Below are positions 48,883-58,167 of a stretch of 64,000 nt of DNA, one piece after another. Within the stretch, counting starts at the first letter, position 1; the number at the start of each line of letters is the position of its first letter. The notes beneath the pieces are model-generated. The model was not told the DNA's origin, searched no databases, and worked only from the letters and a program-made list of their open reading frames with translations. The position numbers were made by a program, and so were the translations under genes. This stretch comes from a virus: positions 1-64,000 of IMG/VR virus record IMGVR_UViG_3300027714_002764, one strand, 5' to 3'.

Positions 48883-49245
48883 ATGACTCAAAAAGAGACA
48901 CTAGATTCGCTATTAAAAGAGATAAGGCATATTAAGACACATATGCCAAATGGTGAAATGAAAATTATCCAAGCGGACTTGCATGATTTAAAGGAGGATA
49001 TATCGGATATGAAATATATGTTAATGAACCCAGAAGACGGTATCATCGTAAAAACTAATAAAAACTCAGACTTTCGACGTAAAATGGAAGAAGGTGAAGA
49101 AAAGTTTCAATACCATATGTCTGACATTAAAGAATTAAAACAATGGAAATCAGCTACAACTAAAGCTTTGTGGATTATTTTCGGTGCATTAGCATCTATT
49201 ATTATAAGAATGTTAATGATGCACTCAGATAAAATAAATTTATAA
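48883..49245 (+). CDS. XhlA-like coiled-coil membrane protein, 120 aa
   Basis: A long hydrophilic helical part with KTNKNSDFRRKMEEGEEKFQ and IKELKQWKSATTKALWIIFG, then one C-terminal membrane helix (LWIIFGALASIIIRMLMM). This coiled coil then C-terminal anchor is like XhlA and related holin-associated proteins. It may help lysis, but T4-type lysis genes are not seen beside it, so a different membrane role is possible. Confidence 0.5.
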   Translation: MTQKETLDSLLKEIRHIKTHMPNGEMKIIQADLHDLKEDISDMKYMLMNPEDGIIVKTNKNSDFRRKMEEGEEKFQYHMSDIKELKQWKSATTKALWIIFGALASIIIRMLMMHSDKINL

Positions 49246-50330
49246 TGAAAGAAACTAATAAAGATACTATAAGAGTAAGCACTTTACCTGCTAAATATCA
49301 AAAAAAGTTAGCAGATAGATATGGTGAAGTACACCCTCAAGATTTTCTATCTGGAGATAAAAAGACTTATTTTAAATTTGACGGTGAAAATAAAACAACA
49401 GGTAGCGTAACCCATAGACCTATTAATATGCCTTCTTTTGAAAGTATGTACTTAATATACTCTAAATTGGTCGGAAGTGTTAAATATCTTGCAAAGAATC
49501 AAGAAATAGCAGGCGATAAAGATGCTAGACAGTTATTCGATATAATAAAAACTACTTATAGACAACTACAAACATACCTCAGGAACGAAAGACCGGAGCA
49601 ATACGAACTTATGAAAATGAGAAGGGTAATGGAAGAAAAGACTTATGAAGAAATTATAGAAGTTTTAGCAGAAGAAAAACCAGGTCTTTGGGCTAACATA
49701 AGAGCTAAAAAGGCTAGAGGTGCAAAACCTGCCCATAAAAATTCTAATGCACATAAAGATGCAGTTAAAGCTGGTGAGAAGATTAATAAATCTGAGACTA
49801 AAGGAGCACCATCAGGACATTACTTCACTAAATCTGGCAACCTTGTAAAAGGTACTATGTCTGCAGATGCTAAAGAAAGAGGAGCTCGTAAATCAGATCC
49901 AAAAGATAAGACAAGATCTAAAGTACCTAAAGCCACACAGTATAACGAAGATGACCTCGGTAAAGGGTATACATACGCTAGAGATATTATTGCTCATTTA
50001 AGAGAGAACGTTTATAGAAAATTAAATGATCAAGAATTAGAAGAGTTTAGAAGAGAGATGTATGAGCACTATAAAGATGTAGTAGCAGAAGATACGACCG
50101 AAGAAGGTCTTTGGGCTAATATTAATGCTAAGAAAAAAGCAGGTAAGAAATCTTCTCATGGTAATTCTAATGCACATAAAGATGCAGTCAAAGCAGGCAA
50201 TAAACTAAAAGAAACAGAACATCAAGGTTCAAATTACAAATGGCCTATGTCTAAAGCTACTAAAGATAGAAAAGATGCAGACGTAGCAGCTCAAAAAGCT
50301 AAAAGAAAAGCTGATAATAAATTAAAATGA
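49245..50330 (+). CDS. Basic protein with duplicated LWANI...AHKDAVKAG module, 361 aa
   Basis: Two copies of a module, at about residues 147-183 (GLWANIRAKKARGAKPAHKN, then SNAHKDAVKAGEKI) and about 285-320 (GLWANINAKKKAGKKSSHGN, then SNAHKDAVKAGNKL). Each is preceded by acid residues of the type V-L-A-E-E or T-T-E-E. The modules are very basic and likely bind DNA. The N-terminal 130 residues are different, with PINMPSFESMYLIYSKLVGS. I recall single modules of this type in marine phage virion proteins. Internal L-x-E sites could let the protease free them. Confidence 0.65.
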   Translation: MKETNKDTIRVSTLPAKYQKKLADRYGEVHPQDFLSGDKKTYFKFDGENKTTGSVTHRPINMPSFESMYLIYSKLVGSVKYLAKNQEIAGDKDARQLFDIIKTTYRQLQTYLRNERPEQYELMKMRRVMEEKTYEEIIEVLAEEKPGLWANIRAKKARGAKPAHKNSNAHKDAVKAGEKINKSETKGAPSGHYFTKSGNLVKGTMSADAKERGARKSDPKDKTRSKVPKATQYNEDDLGKGYTYARDIIAHLRENVYRKLNDQELEEFRREMYEHYKDVVAEDTTEEGLWANINAKKKAGKKSSHGNSNAHKDAVKAGNKLKETEHQGSNYKWPMSKATKDRKDADVAAQKAKRKADNKLK

Positions 50331-50653
50331 AATTAACTCTAGCACAACTTATAGGAGAGATCATAACTGATAGTAAAATCATTTGTGATAATTGCGGTTG
50401 GAGCTGGAACAAAGAAGACGGAGGTGATGATTTATATATGTGTCATAAATGTGGACATAATAATACCCCTCATGCTTTAGAGAACTTTAAGGACGGTAAA
50501 AAGAAAGGTAAGTCAAAACCAGGTAGAGTAAAAAAATCTGGTGCTAGTTGTAATGGTTCTGTAACTGACCTTCGCAGAAAGGCTAAGAACGCTTCAGGCG
50601 AGAAAGCTAAAATGTACCATTGGTGTGCTAATATGAAAGGCGGTAAAAAATGA
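50327..50653 (+). CDS. Zinc-ribbon plus basic tail protein with leader, 108 aa
   Basis: Starts MKLTLAQLIGEIITD, a form of the shared leader. Then IICDNCGWSW and YMCHKCGHNN (zinc ribbon), then a basic domain with RVKKSGASCNGSVTDLRRKA and MYHWCANMKGGKK. I recall this last domain from marine phages, often as a separate module. Nucleic-acid binding is likely. Overlaps on both sides. Confidence 0.65.
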   Translation: MKLTLAQLIGEIITDSKIICDNCGWSWNKEDGGDDLYMCHKCGHNNTPHALENFKDGKKKGKSKPGRVKKSGASCNGSVTDLRRKAKNASGEKAKMYHWCANMKGGKK

Positions 50654-51279
50654 AATTAAGCGATAGTAAACTAACTCCTCAAGGGTACTTTCTAGATGCT
50701 ATAGAAGACCCGTCTATACTCAAAGACCCTAACTGTGTTGATTTATTCGATCAAAACGGCTACCACTTAACAAAAGCTGAACAAGCATACTTATCACGTA
50801 ATGGATTTGAAGCTATAGAAAGACGTCATGAGGACTGTCTTAGACACGACTGGATTACATGGGATAAGAAATCAGGAGCTCATATAAATCACTCAGACTT
50901 ATTTGAAAGAAAAGGATTTAAAGATCAAGCATTACAGCAATTAGAGATATTTGCAGAAGATTATAATCCAATGCTCTATAAACTTATTAAAATGAAACCA
51001 AAATGGGGTATAGATATCTCTATAGATTATGTATCTCCAGATGCAGTATTTGAAGTATTTCACTACGAATGGGATTCTTTTGAGTACGATAAAGTACTTG
51101 AAAAAAAGTTGGAAATTGAGAGATTAGTTCTTAACTTAGACTGGGATCATGCAGCAAAAGAATTGTGGGGAAGGAAAGATGAGTGGATTAATCTCGACTT
51201 TTTCGAACAGTCCCTTTGGCGAACAGAATTCTTTGGTACAGAACCTGAGAAGTTTAAGAATATTATTTGGGATAACTAA
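50650..51279 (+). CDS. Hypothetical protein, 209 aa
   Basis: Begins MKLSDSKLTPQGYFLDAIED, sharing MKLSD with the leader family but without the following I-I-L-x-E. Helical and rich in aromatic residues (ALQQLEIFAEDYNPMLYKLI, then PKWGIDISIDYVSPDAVFEV). No recognised domain. It closes an overlapping gene cluster. Confidence 0.55.
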   Translation: MKLSDSKLTPQGYFLDAIEDPSILKDPNCVDLFDQNGYHLTKAEQAYLSRNGFEAIERRHEDCLRHDWITWDKKSGAHINHSDLFERKGFKDQALQQLEIFAEDYNPMLYKLIKMKPKWGIDISIDYVSPDAVFEVFHYEWDSFEYDKVLEKKLEIERLVLNLDWDHAAKELWGRKDEWINLDFFEQSLWRTEFFGTEPEKFKNIIWDN

Positions 51280-51291
51280 TCTATTTATATA

Positions 51292-51299
51292 AGATACCT
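51292..51299 (+). promoter_or_regulatory. Late-box TATTTATA
   Basis: Exact TATTTATA, 28 bases before the ATG at 51320. Confidence 0.5.
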
Positions 51300-51319
51300 C
51301 CATAAAAAGTTAAATAAAG

Positions 51320-53500
51320 ATGACATATAAAGAAGTTAATGATAGGCTAACAAAAGTACAAACTGCTCTCAATAAATTGAAAAGCGGTAAAATAGACTTA
51401 GCCCCCGTCAAAACCCAAGCTCAACTTGAAATAATTAAAGAGTCTCTACAGAAAAAACTCATTACCTTAAAAGAGCGAGAGCAGACTATGTTCGTTAAGA
51501 CTAAAGGAGGAGATGACGAAGTTGTTACTTTAGATAAAAAAGAAGCTGACAAACTTAAGAAAGATACAGATATTATAGGTATTAAAACAGCTAAAGGTGA
51601 AACTATAAAAGAAGAAGAAATCACAGTTGAACAGAATCAAGAAATTGCTAAAAAAGTAGGTAAAGCGTTAGCTAATTCTCTACGAAAAGTAGGCGATGAG
51701 TTAGATACTATGAAAGCTAGAAACTTTAACCCTACTAATGATACTAATTACTTTGACATCTACGTAGAATATAAAGCATCAGATAAAAGTGATGATTTTA
51801 AGTTTGCTATTAAAGACGGTATTTTAAGTCTACAAGGCAAAGAGTTAGGAGCAGTAGGATTTCTTCCTTCTGGAGAAATACAAATACACACAGAAATAAT
51901 AGAAGCAGCTTTAATAAAGCACTTTGAATCAGATATGAAAGAAGATATGAGATCAAAAGATAAAGAATTTGAAAAGAGCAGAGAAGCTGCCAGATTAGAA
52001 AAGCACCCAGAGAGTGATACCATCAAAAAGATACAGGCCTTACTCGGAAAAGAAAAGAGCTTAGGAGAAACAGAAGATGAAGCTAACACTTCAGGAGCTG
52101 TAGGTGCATACCTTACTCCAAATGCTTTTGGAAAGAAGAAAAAGAAAGATAAATTATATGAAGATCCATCCTATATAGATATAATTGGTCAGTTTGCTGC
52201 CCTTATGGCTACAGGTTATACTGCATATCAAGCAGTAGAAAAACTAGGAGATGGAAACGGAGATATAAGTATAGACAGTATTAAGAAAGCTATACATAAA
52301 TACTCAGCCCCTAAAAACGAAGACGCAGAAGAAGATGCTAAAAATGATGCTGATTACGAAGCTGGATGGCATGACAATCCAAGAAAAGATGAAGATGTAG
52401 ATGTAGGTCATCAAGACGATGAACCTAGCATGTTAGGAGCTTCAGCACTAGAGACAGCAGAATATGCAGCTAAATTATATAAGAAACTACAGAGATATGA
52501 CCAACATGACGGAGAAGTAGATTTTCCTAACTGGTGGCAAAAGAAGCTAATCTTAGCTAGAGATTATATGTCAGCAGCGTACCATTATTTAGACTCAGAA
52601 GAGAAACAACCAGCCTTAGACCAATTAGCACTAGAAAGCGTTGTTAAAGAAGGCAGAGGCGATATGGAAAGAATTGTCGACCTTATTACTGATAAAGCAG
52701 CTGAATCAGGATTTACTGTACAAGAAGAGGCAATGGAAGTAATGGAAGCTATCGGAGAATACTACGAGATAAACTTTGAATTTGGTAGATTAGGAGATAG
52801 TCTAGAAGAAGGAGAAGGTAATGAAAAAGCAATTAAAGGTCAAGAGTTAGTTGATTACATAATGGGTAACTGGAATTGGTCAGAAGAAAAAACACTACAT
52901 TGGCTAGGAAATAACTTTGGTAAAAACAAAAAACCTCAAACCCCTAAAGAAGAAGATCAAGACTATATAGACTACTTAAGAAGAAGTGGTAGAAATAAGT
53001 ATGCAAAAGAACTAGTAGCCCGTAGCTCAGGTAAACTAAAAGAAGAAACCTTACAAGAAGAACTAACAGGAGATCAAAGAGAAGCCCTAATGGACTTACA
53101 GAACGTATTAGATCAAGCAGCTAATTTAGGAGACGAGGCTAGAGAGATAGTTAAAGATCATTTTCCTAGAGAATTGAGTGCAGGTGAAGCTTATGATGTA
53201 TTTAGTTTTGGTTCAAGTTCTAATAGATACGATAAAACATTAGAATCTTTAATAGAAGATATTGAATTGGCTGCTGAAGATGATGATATGGATGATTTAG
53301 ATGAAGGAGTTGCTAAAACTAAAAAAGCTCACGACCAAGTTGTTACTATAATGAAAGACCTTGCTAAGAAATATAAGGCAGGTGATAAATCAGTAGTTGA
53401 CCAACTTAAATCATTAACAGCTACTAAAAAGAAATTAGAAGCAATGTTAGATAAAGATGTTGCAGGAACCGGAGTAGATCAAGAAGTAACTGAAATATAA
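51320..53500 (+). CDS. Large acidic multi-segment protein, candidate head-core component, 726 aa
   Basis: A coiled-coil start (YKEVNDRLTKVQTALNKLKS) is followed by an ordered segment (YFDIYVEYKASDKSDDFKFA), a stretch SGAVGAYLTPNAFGKKKKKD, an acidic segment with VDVGHQDDEPSMLG, a helical domain with EVDFPNWWQKKLILARDYMS, and further helices with a GDQREALMDLQNVLDQAANL segment. Several segments recur in marine phage proteins I recall. The high acid content and many L-x-E sites are what a scaffold or polyprotein processed in the prohead would show. It has a late box. Confidence 0.5.
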   Translation: MTYKEVNDRLTKVQTALNKLKSGKIDLAPVKTQAQLEIIKESLQKKLITLKEREQTMFVKTKGGDDEVVTLDKKEADKLKKDTDIIGIKTAKGETIKEEEITVEQNQEIAKKVGKALANSLRKVGDELDTMKARNFNPTNDTNYFDIYVEYKASDKSDDFKFAIKDGILSLQGKELGAVGFLPSGEIQIHTEIIEAALIKHFESDMKEDMRSKDKEFEKSREAARLEKHPESDTIKKIQALLGKEKSLGETEDEANTSGAVGAYLTPNAFGKKKKKDKLYEDPSYIDIIGQFAALMATGYTAYQAVEKLGDGNGDISIDSIKKAIHKYSAPKNEDAEEDAKNDADYEAGWHDNPRKDEDVDVGHQDDEPSMLGASALETAEYAAKLYKKLQRYDQHDGEVDFPNWWQKKLILARDYMSAAYHYLDSEEKQPALDQLALESVVKEGRGDMERIVDLITDKAAESGFTVQEEAMEVMEAIGEYYEINFEFGRLGDSLEEGEGNEKAIKGQELVDYIMGNWNWSEEKTLHWLGNNFGKNKKPQTPKEEDQDYIDYLRRSGRNKYAKELVARSSGKLKEETLQEELTGDQREALMDLQNVLDQAANLGDEAREIVKDHFPRELSAGEAYDVFSFGSSSNRYDKTLESLIEDIELAAEDDDMDDLDEGVAKTKKAHDQVVTIMKDLAKKYKAGDKSVVDQLKSLTATKKKLEAMLDKDVAGTGVDQEVTEI

Positions 53501-53504
53501 TAAT

Positions 53505-54725
53505 ATGAAAGGAAAAGACTTACGTAATTTAATTCTGGAATCATATAATGAAGTATTGGTAGAGCTTAATGAAGGTTATTTTGGAGATACTAGTGACGAT
53601 GAAGACGAACCTACCTATGCTGATAAGCAAAGAGCTAATGTAATAGAAGCACCAGATGGTGTACATTATATTAGGGTAGAAAGAACTGAATTCATAGAAG
53701 CATTAGGTATTTTAGAAAATGCTTTTGAAGACAGTATAGTTAAGTTTGAATTAAACGATCCAGATACCATATACATTCATAATGCCGATAATGGTGATAT
53801 GCATGATGCAGTAGAAGAATTACAGCAAAATGGTATCATAATCGATGAAACTAGTATAGATGACGAACTTCAAGAAATGGATATGAACGATCCAGTTCTT
53901 ATGAAAACGAGAGCAGCTAAAAATAGAGCAGCTCAAGCTAAACATCCTGACACTAAATTTGCTGTAGGTAAACAAAACAATATAGAAAGAGCTGCTAAAA
54001 TAAAAGACCTTGAAAGAAAGAGAGATCAAGTAATGAGAGATATGGAGCAGGAAGCTGAACCAGAAGGAGGTCCTATAGCAGATAAATATGGAACAGTATT
54101 AAATAAAATAGATCAAGTACTTCTAAAACTTAGAGGACCTAAGAATGTAAATTTACAAGAATCTCTTTTAGATGAAGTAGAAGATGAAGAACCAACACCA
54201 GAAGAGTTACCAGATACTGATGCTCCTAAAGAAACAGTATTAGAAGATTCAACTGATACCATACTAGCTAAATTTCCAACTGTAAGAGCAGCGTTAGTTA
54301 AATTACAAACAGAAGATTTTAAACAATTTGTTACTTCTATAGATTGGATATCACCTAGACCTTCTTCTTTTAGAATTAATCTAAAGAATGGTCAAGACTA
54401 TCTCCTTAAATGGACAGGTAAAACATTTGAAGCAAATATACTAGGAAAAAGATATTATATAAATAATATTGCAGATTACCAGCAGGCCTTAGATAAATTA
54501 GCTATACTGTATAAAGAATCACCCATGAAAGGAGCAGGAGAAGAAGCAGCAGATGCTGACGGTGTAGATTCAGCAGATACCGGAGGAGGAGACTTTCCAG
54601 GAGAAGATGGTGGAGCTACCGGAGGTGACGCAGGAGCACCTGACGATGGAGGAGGAGATACAGGAGGAGCAGATTTAAGTGGAGAACCAATAGACTTCGA
54701 AGACGGAGAAGAACCAGAAGCATAA
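53505..54725 (+). CDS. Acidic protein with leader-like N-terminus, 406 aa
   Basis: Begins MKGKDLRNLILESYNEVLVE then LNEGYFGDTSDDEDEP, with I-L-E-S and L-N-E-G sites. A helical domain (residues 100-190), an ordered domain with RINLKNGQDYLLKWTGKTFE, and a very acidic Gly/Asp tail (GGGDFPGEDGGATGGDAG) follow. The acid tail resembles those of prohead core proteins. Starts four bases after the 726-aa gene. Confidence 0.5.
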   Translation: MKGKDLRNLILESYNEVLVELNEGYFGDTSDDEDEPTYADKQRANVIEAPDGVHYIRVERTEFIEALGILENAFEDSIVKFELNDPDTIYIHNADNGDMHDAVEELQQNGIIIDETSIDDELQEMDMNDPVLMKTRAAKNRAAQAKHPDTKFAVGKQNNIERAAKIKDLERKRDQVMRDMEQEAEPEGGPIADKYGTVLNKIDQVLLKLRGPKNVNLQESLLDEVEDEEPTPEELPDTDAPKETVLEDSTDTILAKFPTVRAALVKLQTEDFKQFVTSIDWISPRPSSFRINLKNGQDYLLKWTGKTFEANILGKRYYINNIADYQQALDKLAILYKESPMKGAGEEAADADGVDSADTGGGDFPGEDGGATGGDAGAPDDGGGDTGGADLSGEPIDFEDGEEPEA

Positions 54726-54735
54726 TAATAATAAT

Positions 54736-55020
54736 ATGAAAAACAATTTTGACCTTAGAAATTTCTTAACAGAGAATAAACTTACTCCAAGTTCTAAAAA
54801 TGAAGCATGGGGTTATGAATCCGACTTTGCTAAACACATAGAAAAAGGAGGAGGAGTACCTACTGCAAAAGTAGATCCTAAAGTTCTTCAAGTTAGCATG
54901 GGTAAAAATGCAAAACAAGAGCAGAGAGTAATAGATATTGCTAGAGCTGCAATCGCATTTATGGATGAACAACCGAAAACATCAGCAGAAGATGCTTTAA
55001 AAACAGTATTAGGTAATTAA
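54736..55020 (+). CDS. Small protein with NFDLRNFLTENK leader, 94 aa
   Basis: The start MKNNFDLRNFLTENKLTPSS has an L-T-E site. NFDLR-x-FL-x-ENK also forms the very C-terminus of the 561-aa protein at 61182-62867, so this is a mobile tag used at either end. The body has VDPKVLQVSMGKNAKQEQRV and a helical end. Function unknown. Confidence 0.6.
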   Translation: MKNNFDLRNFLTENKLTPSSKNEAWGYESDFAKHIEKGGGVPTAKVDPKVLQVSMGKNAKQEQRVIDIARAAIAFMDEQPKTSAEDALKTVLGN

Positions 55021-56550
55021 ATGAATCTTATAGACAAAGTATTATTAGAATGGTCATATAAGACCACTAAAGGATATCCTGACATTAATAGTCAAGAGGA
55101 TATGGCTTTGTTTGAATCTATGTTTGGTTTTAATCCCTTATTGAATGAAAACGTAGACCTAGTAAATTTTATTACAAGTAATATAGACGGTTACGGTGAT
55201 ATAACAAGTAAAGGTAGTACTTCACTTACTTTAACTTTTTCCGATATACCTTCAACAGGAGGACAATCTACAGATTTACGTAAGAGTGTGTTTGATGAAA
55301 TAGAAAATTTAGCTAGAGAAGAAAACGAAATAACTTCCTATAAATACAGTAATGCTGGTAATTCATCAGTTGGTTTCTGTACTATTACTTTTAGAGGTAA
55401 AGAGTATAAGATTTCTCTTAAAGGAACTCCTACTGCAGATAAAGCAGATACTGATATTAAGGAAGCATTAGTTTCTTTATTCTATGTAAGTGACATTACT
55501 ACACCATTTACTAAAGATAATATAGAGTCAAGAGCAAATAACTTACTAAGTTTAACTAAGAATGGCATCCCAGGAGAGAGTTCTGAAGCAAGTGCTAAGG
55601 TAGCAAGTTATTTAGAAAGTATTGGTAGTTCTAATGCGTATATTAAATTTATCAACCAACCACTCTCAAGTGCATTGACACTGAAAGAAGGATACCCAGG
55701 AGCTAATTTAATTAGAACAGGTTTATTCGACGATATCAGAAAGAAAGCAATTAATCTTACTAGCTTACCAGCAGACAAATGGTGCCCAGGAGACGTATAT
55801 ATTCAGACAGGTGAAGTAAGTGGTTTAGAAAGTATACAATCCGTGGAAAATCTCAACGGCCTATTTAATGAAGAATGGAGCAGTACAAAAAGACCTTTAA
55901 CAGCTATATCTCTTAAACAGCAAAATGCTCAAGGAGGAAAAGCTAAGGCACTACTCAGTGCATTTTCTAAAGTCAAAGATGACTACAACCTAACTAGTGA
56001 CGAAATAGATTACGACATTGTTAAATACCAAAAAGGTATTAAAAGACTACGTAAGAAAGTAGAAGGTTTAGTAGGAGGTAATCCTAACATAATATATAAT
56101 GTAGATACCGGTGAACTACCTTCCGAACCTACTTCTCAAATAAAAGACCCATCAAAATGGTTAAGAGGTAAGTATGCAGCTTTAAAGTCTATTGAATTTT
56201 TATTTAGGAAGTTTGCAGACAGTAAAGTAGATGATGCAATAGTAGCAATAGCTGGTTTTGCAATGTCATTAACTGGAGTTAATCCTGCATTCTTTAAAGT
56301 AGAAGGCCAATCATCAGGAGGTAAAGCTAAGTTATCTGTTTTCGCAAGAGGAGAGGTTATAGATTTATACGGTGATAACGAAGACAAGAAAGACCCTATA
56401 GAAGTACAAGATAGTACTACCTTTGGAGGATTAAAGTTGTTTTTTAAAATTACCCAAGGAGGTGTTCCATATTCGGTTGCTGTTAATGCAAGGAGTAATG
56501 GGAATACACAAGGTACTATTGAGATACAGAATATCTCTAAGATAGATTAA
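55021..56550 (+). CDS. Unrecognised protein with leader-like start, possible nuclease fold, 509 aa
   Basis: Begins MNLIDKVLLEWSYKTTKGYP, with an L-L-E site. The segment PADKWCPGDVYIQTGE followed, about 40 residues later, by LTAISLKQQNAQGGKAKALL has the spacing of an Asp and an S-L-K strand as in some restriction-endonuclease-like folds, but the match is loose. The C-terminal half is alpha-beta. It begins right after the previous stop and lies directly before the terminase. Confidence 0.45.
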   Translation: MNLIDKVLLEWSYKTTKGYPDINSQEDMALFESMFGFNPLLNENVDLVNFITSNIDGYGDITSKGSTSLTLTFSDIPSTGGQSTDLRKSVFDEIENLAREENEITSYKYSNAGNSSVGFCTITFRGKEYKISLKGTPTADKADTDIKEALVSLFYVSDITTPFTKDNIESRANNLLSLTKNGIPGESSEASAKVASYLESIGSSNAYIKFINQPLSSALTLKEGYPGANLIRTGLFDDIRKKAINLTSLPADKWCPGDVYIQTGEVSGLESIQSVENLNGLFNEEWSSTKRPLTAISLKQQNAQGGKAKALLSAFSKVKDDYNLTSDEIDYDIVKYQKGIKRLRKKVEGLVGGNPNIIYNVDTGELPSEPTSQIKDPSKWLRGKYAALKSIEFLFRKFADSKVDDAIVAIAGFAMSLTGVNPAFFKVEGQSSGGKAKLSVFARGEVIDLYGDNEDKKDPIEVQDSTTFGGLKLFFKITQGGVPYSVAVNARSNGNTQGTIEIQNISKID

Positions 56551-56560
56551 AAAACAAGTT

Positions 56561-58135
56561 ATGGCACAAGACATAAAAAAGATAATAGCACAAGAATATA
56601 TTAAGTGTGCTAAAGACCCGGCGTACTTTATGAAAAAGTACTGTTATATACAACACCCTACTCGTGGTCGTATCTTATTCTCTCTATACCCTTTTCAGGA
56701 AAAAGTACTACATTTATTTAGAGACAATCAATACCTTATCACTCTTAAATCAAGACAGTTAGGTATATCAACATTAGCTTCAGCATACTCCTTATGGTTA
56801 ATGACATTTCATAAAGATAAGAATGTTTTAGCTTTAGCTACAACTCAAGCAACCGCACGTAACCTAGTTACTAAGGTTATCTTTATGTACGATCAACTAC
56901 CTAAATGGCTTAGATTACCGGCATTAGAGAAAAACAAACTATCTCTTAGATTAAAGAACGGCTCTAAAGTACAAGCAAAATCATCTAATGCAGATGCAGC
57001 AAGATCAGAAGCAGTATCATTACTATTAATTGATGAAGCAGCCTTTGTAGATAACATTGATGAAACCTTTGCTGCTGCACAACAGACACTTGCTACCGGT
57101 GGGCAATGTATGGCCTTATCTACTCCTAACGGCATAGGTAATTGGTTCCATCAGACATGGGAGAAAGCAGAATCAGGAGAGAATTCATTTGTACCTATTA
57201 GACTACCCTGGACAGTACATCCTGAAAGAAACGAGGAATGGAGAGAACAACAGACTAAAGACTTAGGTCCTCGTATGGCAGGACAAGAATGTGACTGTGA
57301 CTTCTTAGCTTCTGGTGAAACAGTATTTGAGCCAGATGATATGCTATTCATAGAACAGACTACTTTATCTGAACCAATGGAAAGAAGAGGAGCAGACGGT
57401 AACCTATGGGTTTGGGAGGCAGCTGATTACGGTAAATCGTATATGGTTGTAGCAGATGTAGCTCGAGGAGATGGACAGGATTATTCTGCATTTCATATAT
57501 TTGATGTAGAAAATTGCGTACAGGTAGCAGAATATAAAGGTAAACTATCACCTAAAGATTTCGGTAATGTACTAGTAGGAATAGCATCAGAATATAATGA
57601 TGCACTATTAGTTATAGAGAATGCTAATATTGGGTGGGCTACTATAGAACAAGCACTAGAACGTCAATATAAGAACCTCTACTACAGTACTACTTCTAAT
57701 ATGGAGACAGTTGAATCTTATATGTCTAAGTATGAGAGAGATAAGCTAGTACCTGGCTTTACAATGTCTGTTCGTACTAGACCTCTTGTTATTGCTAAAG
57801 CAATAGAATATATAAGAGATAAATCAGCAACAATACAATCTAAACGTTTACTCGGAGAAATGAGAGTATTTGTTTGGAAGAACGGAAAACCTCAAGCACA
57901 AACAAGATATAATGATGATTTAGTTATTGCTTTCGCAACCGCACTCTACGTTAGAGATACTGCATTAAAGTTGAGACAACAAGGAATGGATCTAGCACGA
58001 GCATCCCTCTCTTCTTTTACTAATTTAAATTCAAAAAACAAAGCTATTATACAAAATGTTGGTAGTCAGCTAGATAATCCTTATCTTATGGATACTAACA
58101 ACGGCGAGAAAGAAGATTTACGCTGGTTATTTTAG
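56561..58135 (+). CDS. gp17: Terminase large subunit gp17-like, 524 aa
   Basis: The ATPase has TLKSRQLGISTLASAYSLWL (Walker A-like, 64-71) and SLLLIDEAAFVDNI (Walker B and catalytic Glu, 154-162), with LSTPNGIGNWF as the coupling motif. The nuclease domain has VVADVARGDGQDYSAF (first Asp), LLVIENANIGW (Glu) and NDDLVIAFATALY (Asp). It pumps DNA into the prohead and cuts it. Length is close to T4 gp17 (610) minus some C-terminal part. No gp16 small subunit was identified in the window. Confidence 0.9.
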   Translation: MAQDIKKIIAQEYIKCAKDPAYFMKKYCYIQHPTRGRILFSLYPFQEKVLHLFRDNQYLITLKSRQLGISTLASAYSLWLMTFHKDKNVLALATTQATARNLVTKVIFMYDQLPKWLRLPALEKNKLSLRLKNGSKVQAKSSNADAARSEAVSLLLIDEAAFVDNIDETFAAAQQTLATGGQCMALSTPNGIGNWFHQTWEKAESGENSFVPIRLPWTVHPERNEEWREQQTKDLGPRMAGQECDCDFLASGETVFEPDDMLFIEQTTLSEPMERRGADGNLWVWEAADYGKSYMVVADVARGDGQDYSAFHIFDVENCVQVAEYKGKLSPKDFGNVLVGIASEYNDALLVIENANIGWATIEQALERQYKNLYYSTTSNMETVESYMSKYERDKLVPGFTMSVRTRPLVIAKAIEYIRDKSATIQSKRLLGEMRVFVWKNGKPQAQTRYNDDLVIAFATALYVRDTALKLRQQGMDLARASLSSFTNLNSKNKAIIQNVGSQLDNPYLMDTNNGEKEDLRWLF

Positions 58136-58141
58136 TTTAAC

Positions 58142-58149
58142 TATTTATA
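58142..58149 (+). promoter_or_regulatory. Late-box TATTTATA
   Basis: Exact TATTTATA, 26 bases before the portal ATG at 58168. Confidence 0.55.
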
Positions 58150-58167
58150 TAATACAAACACATTAAT

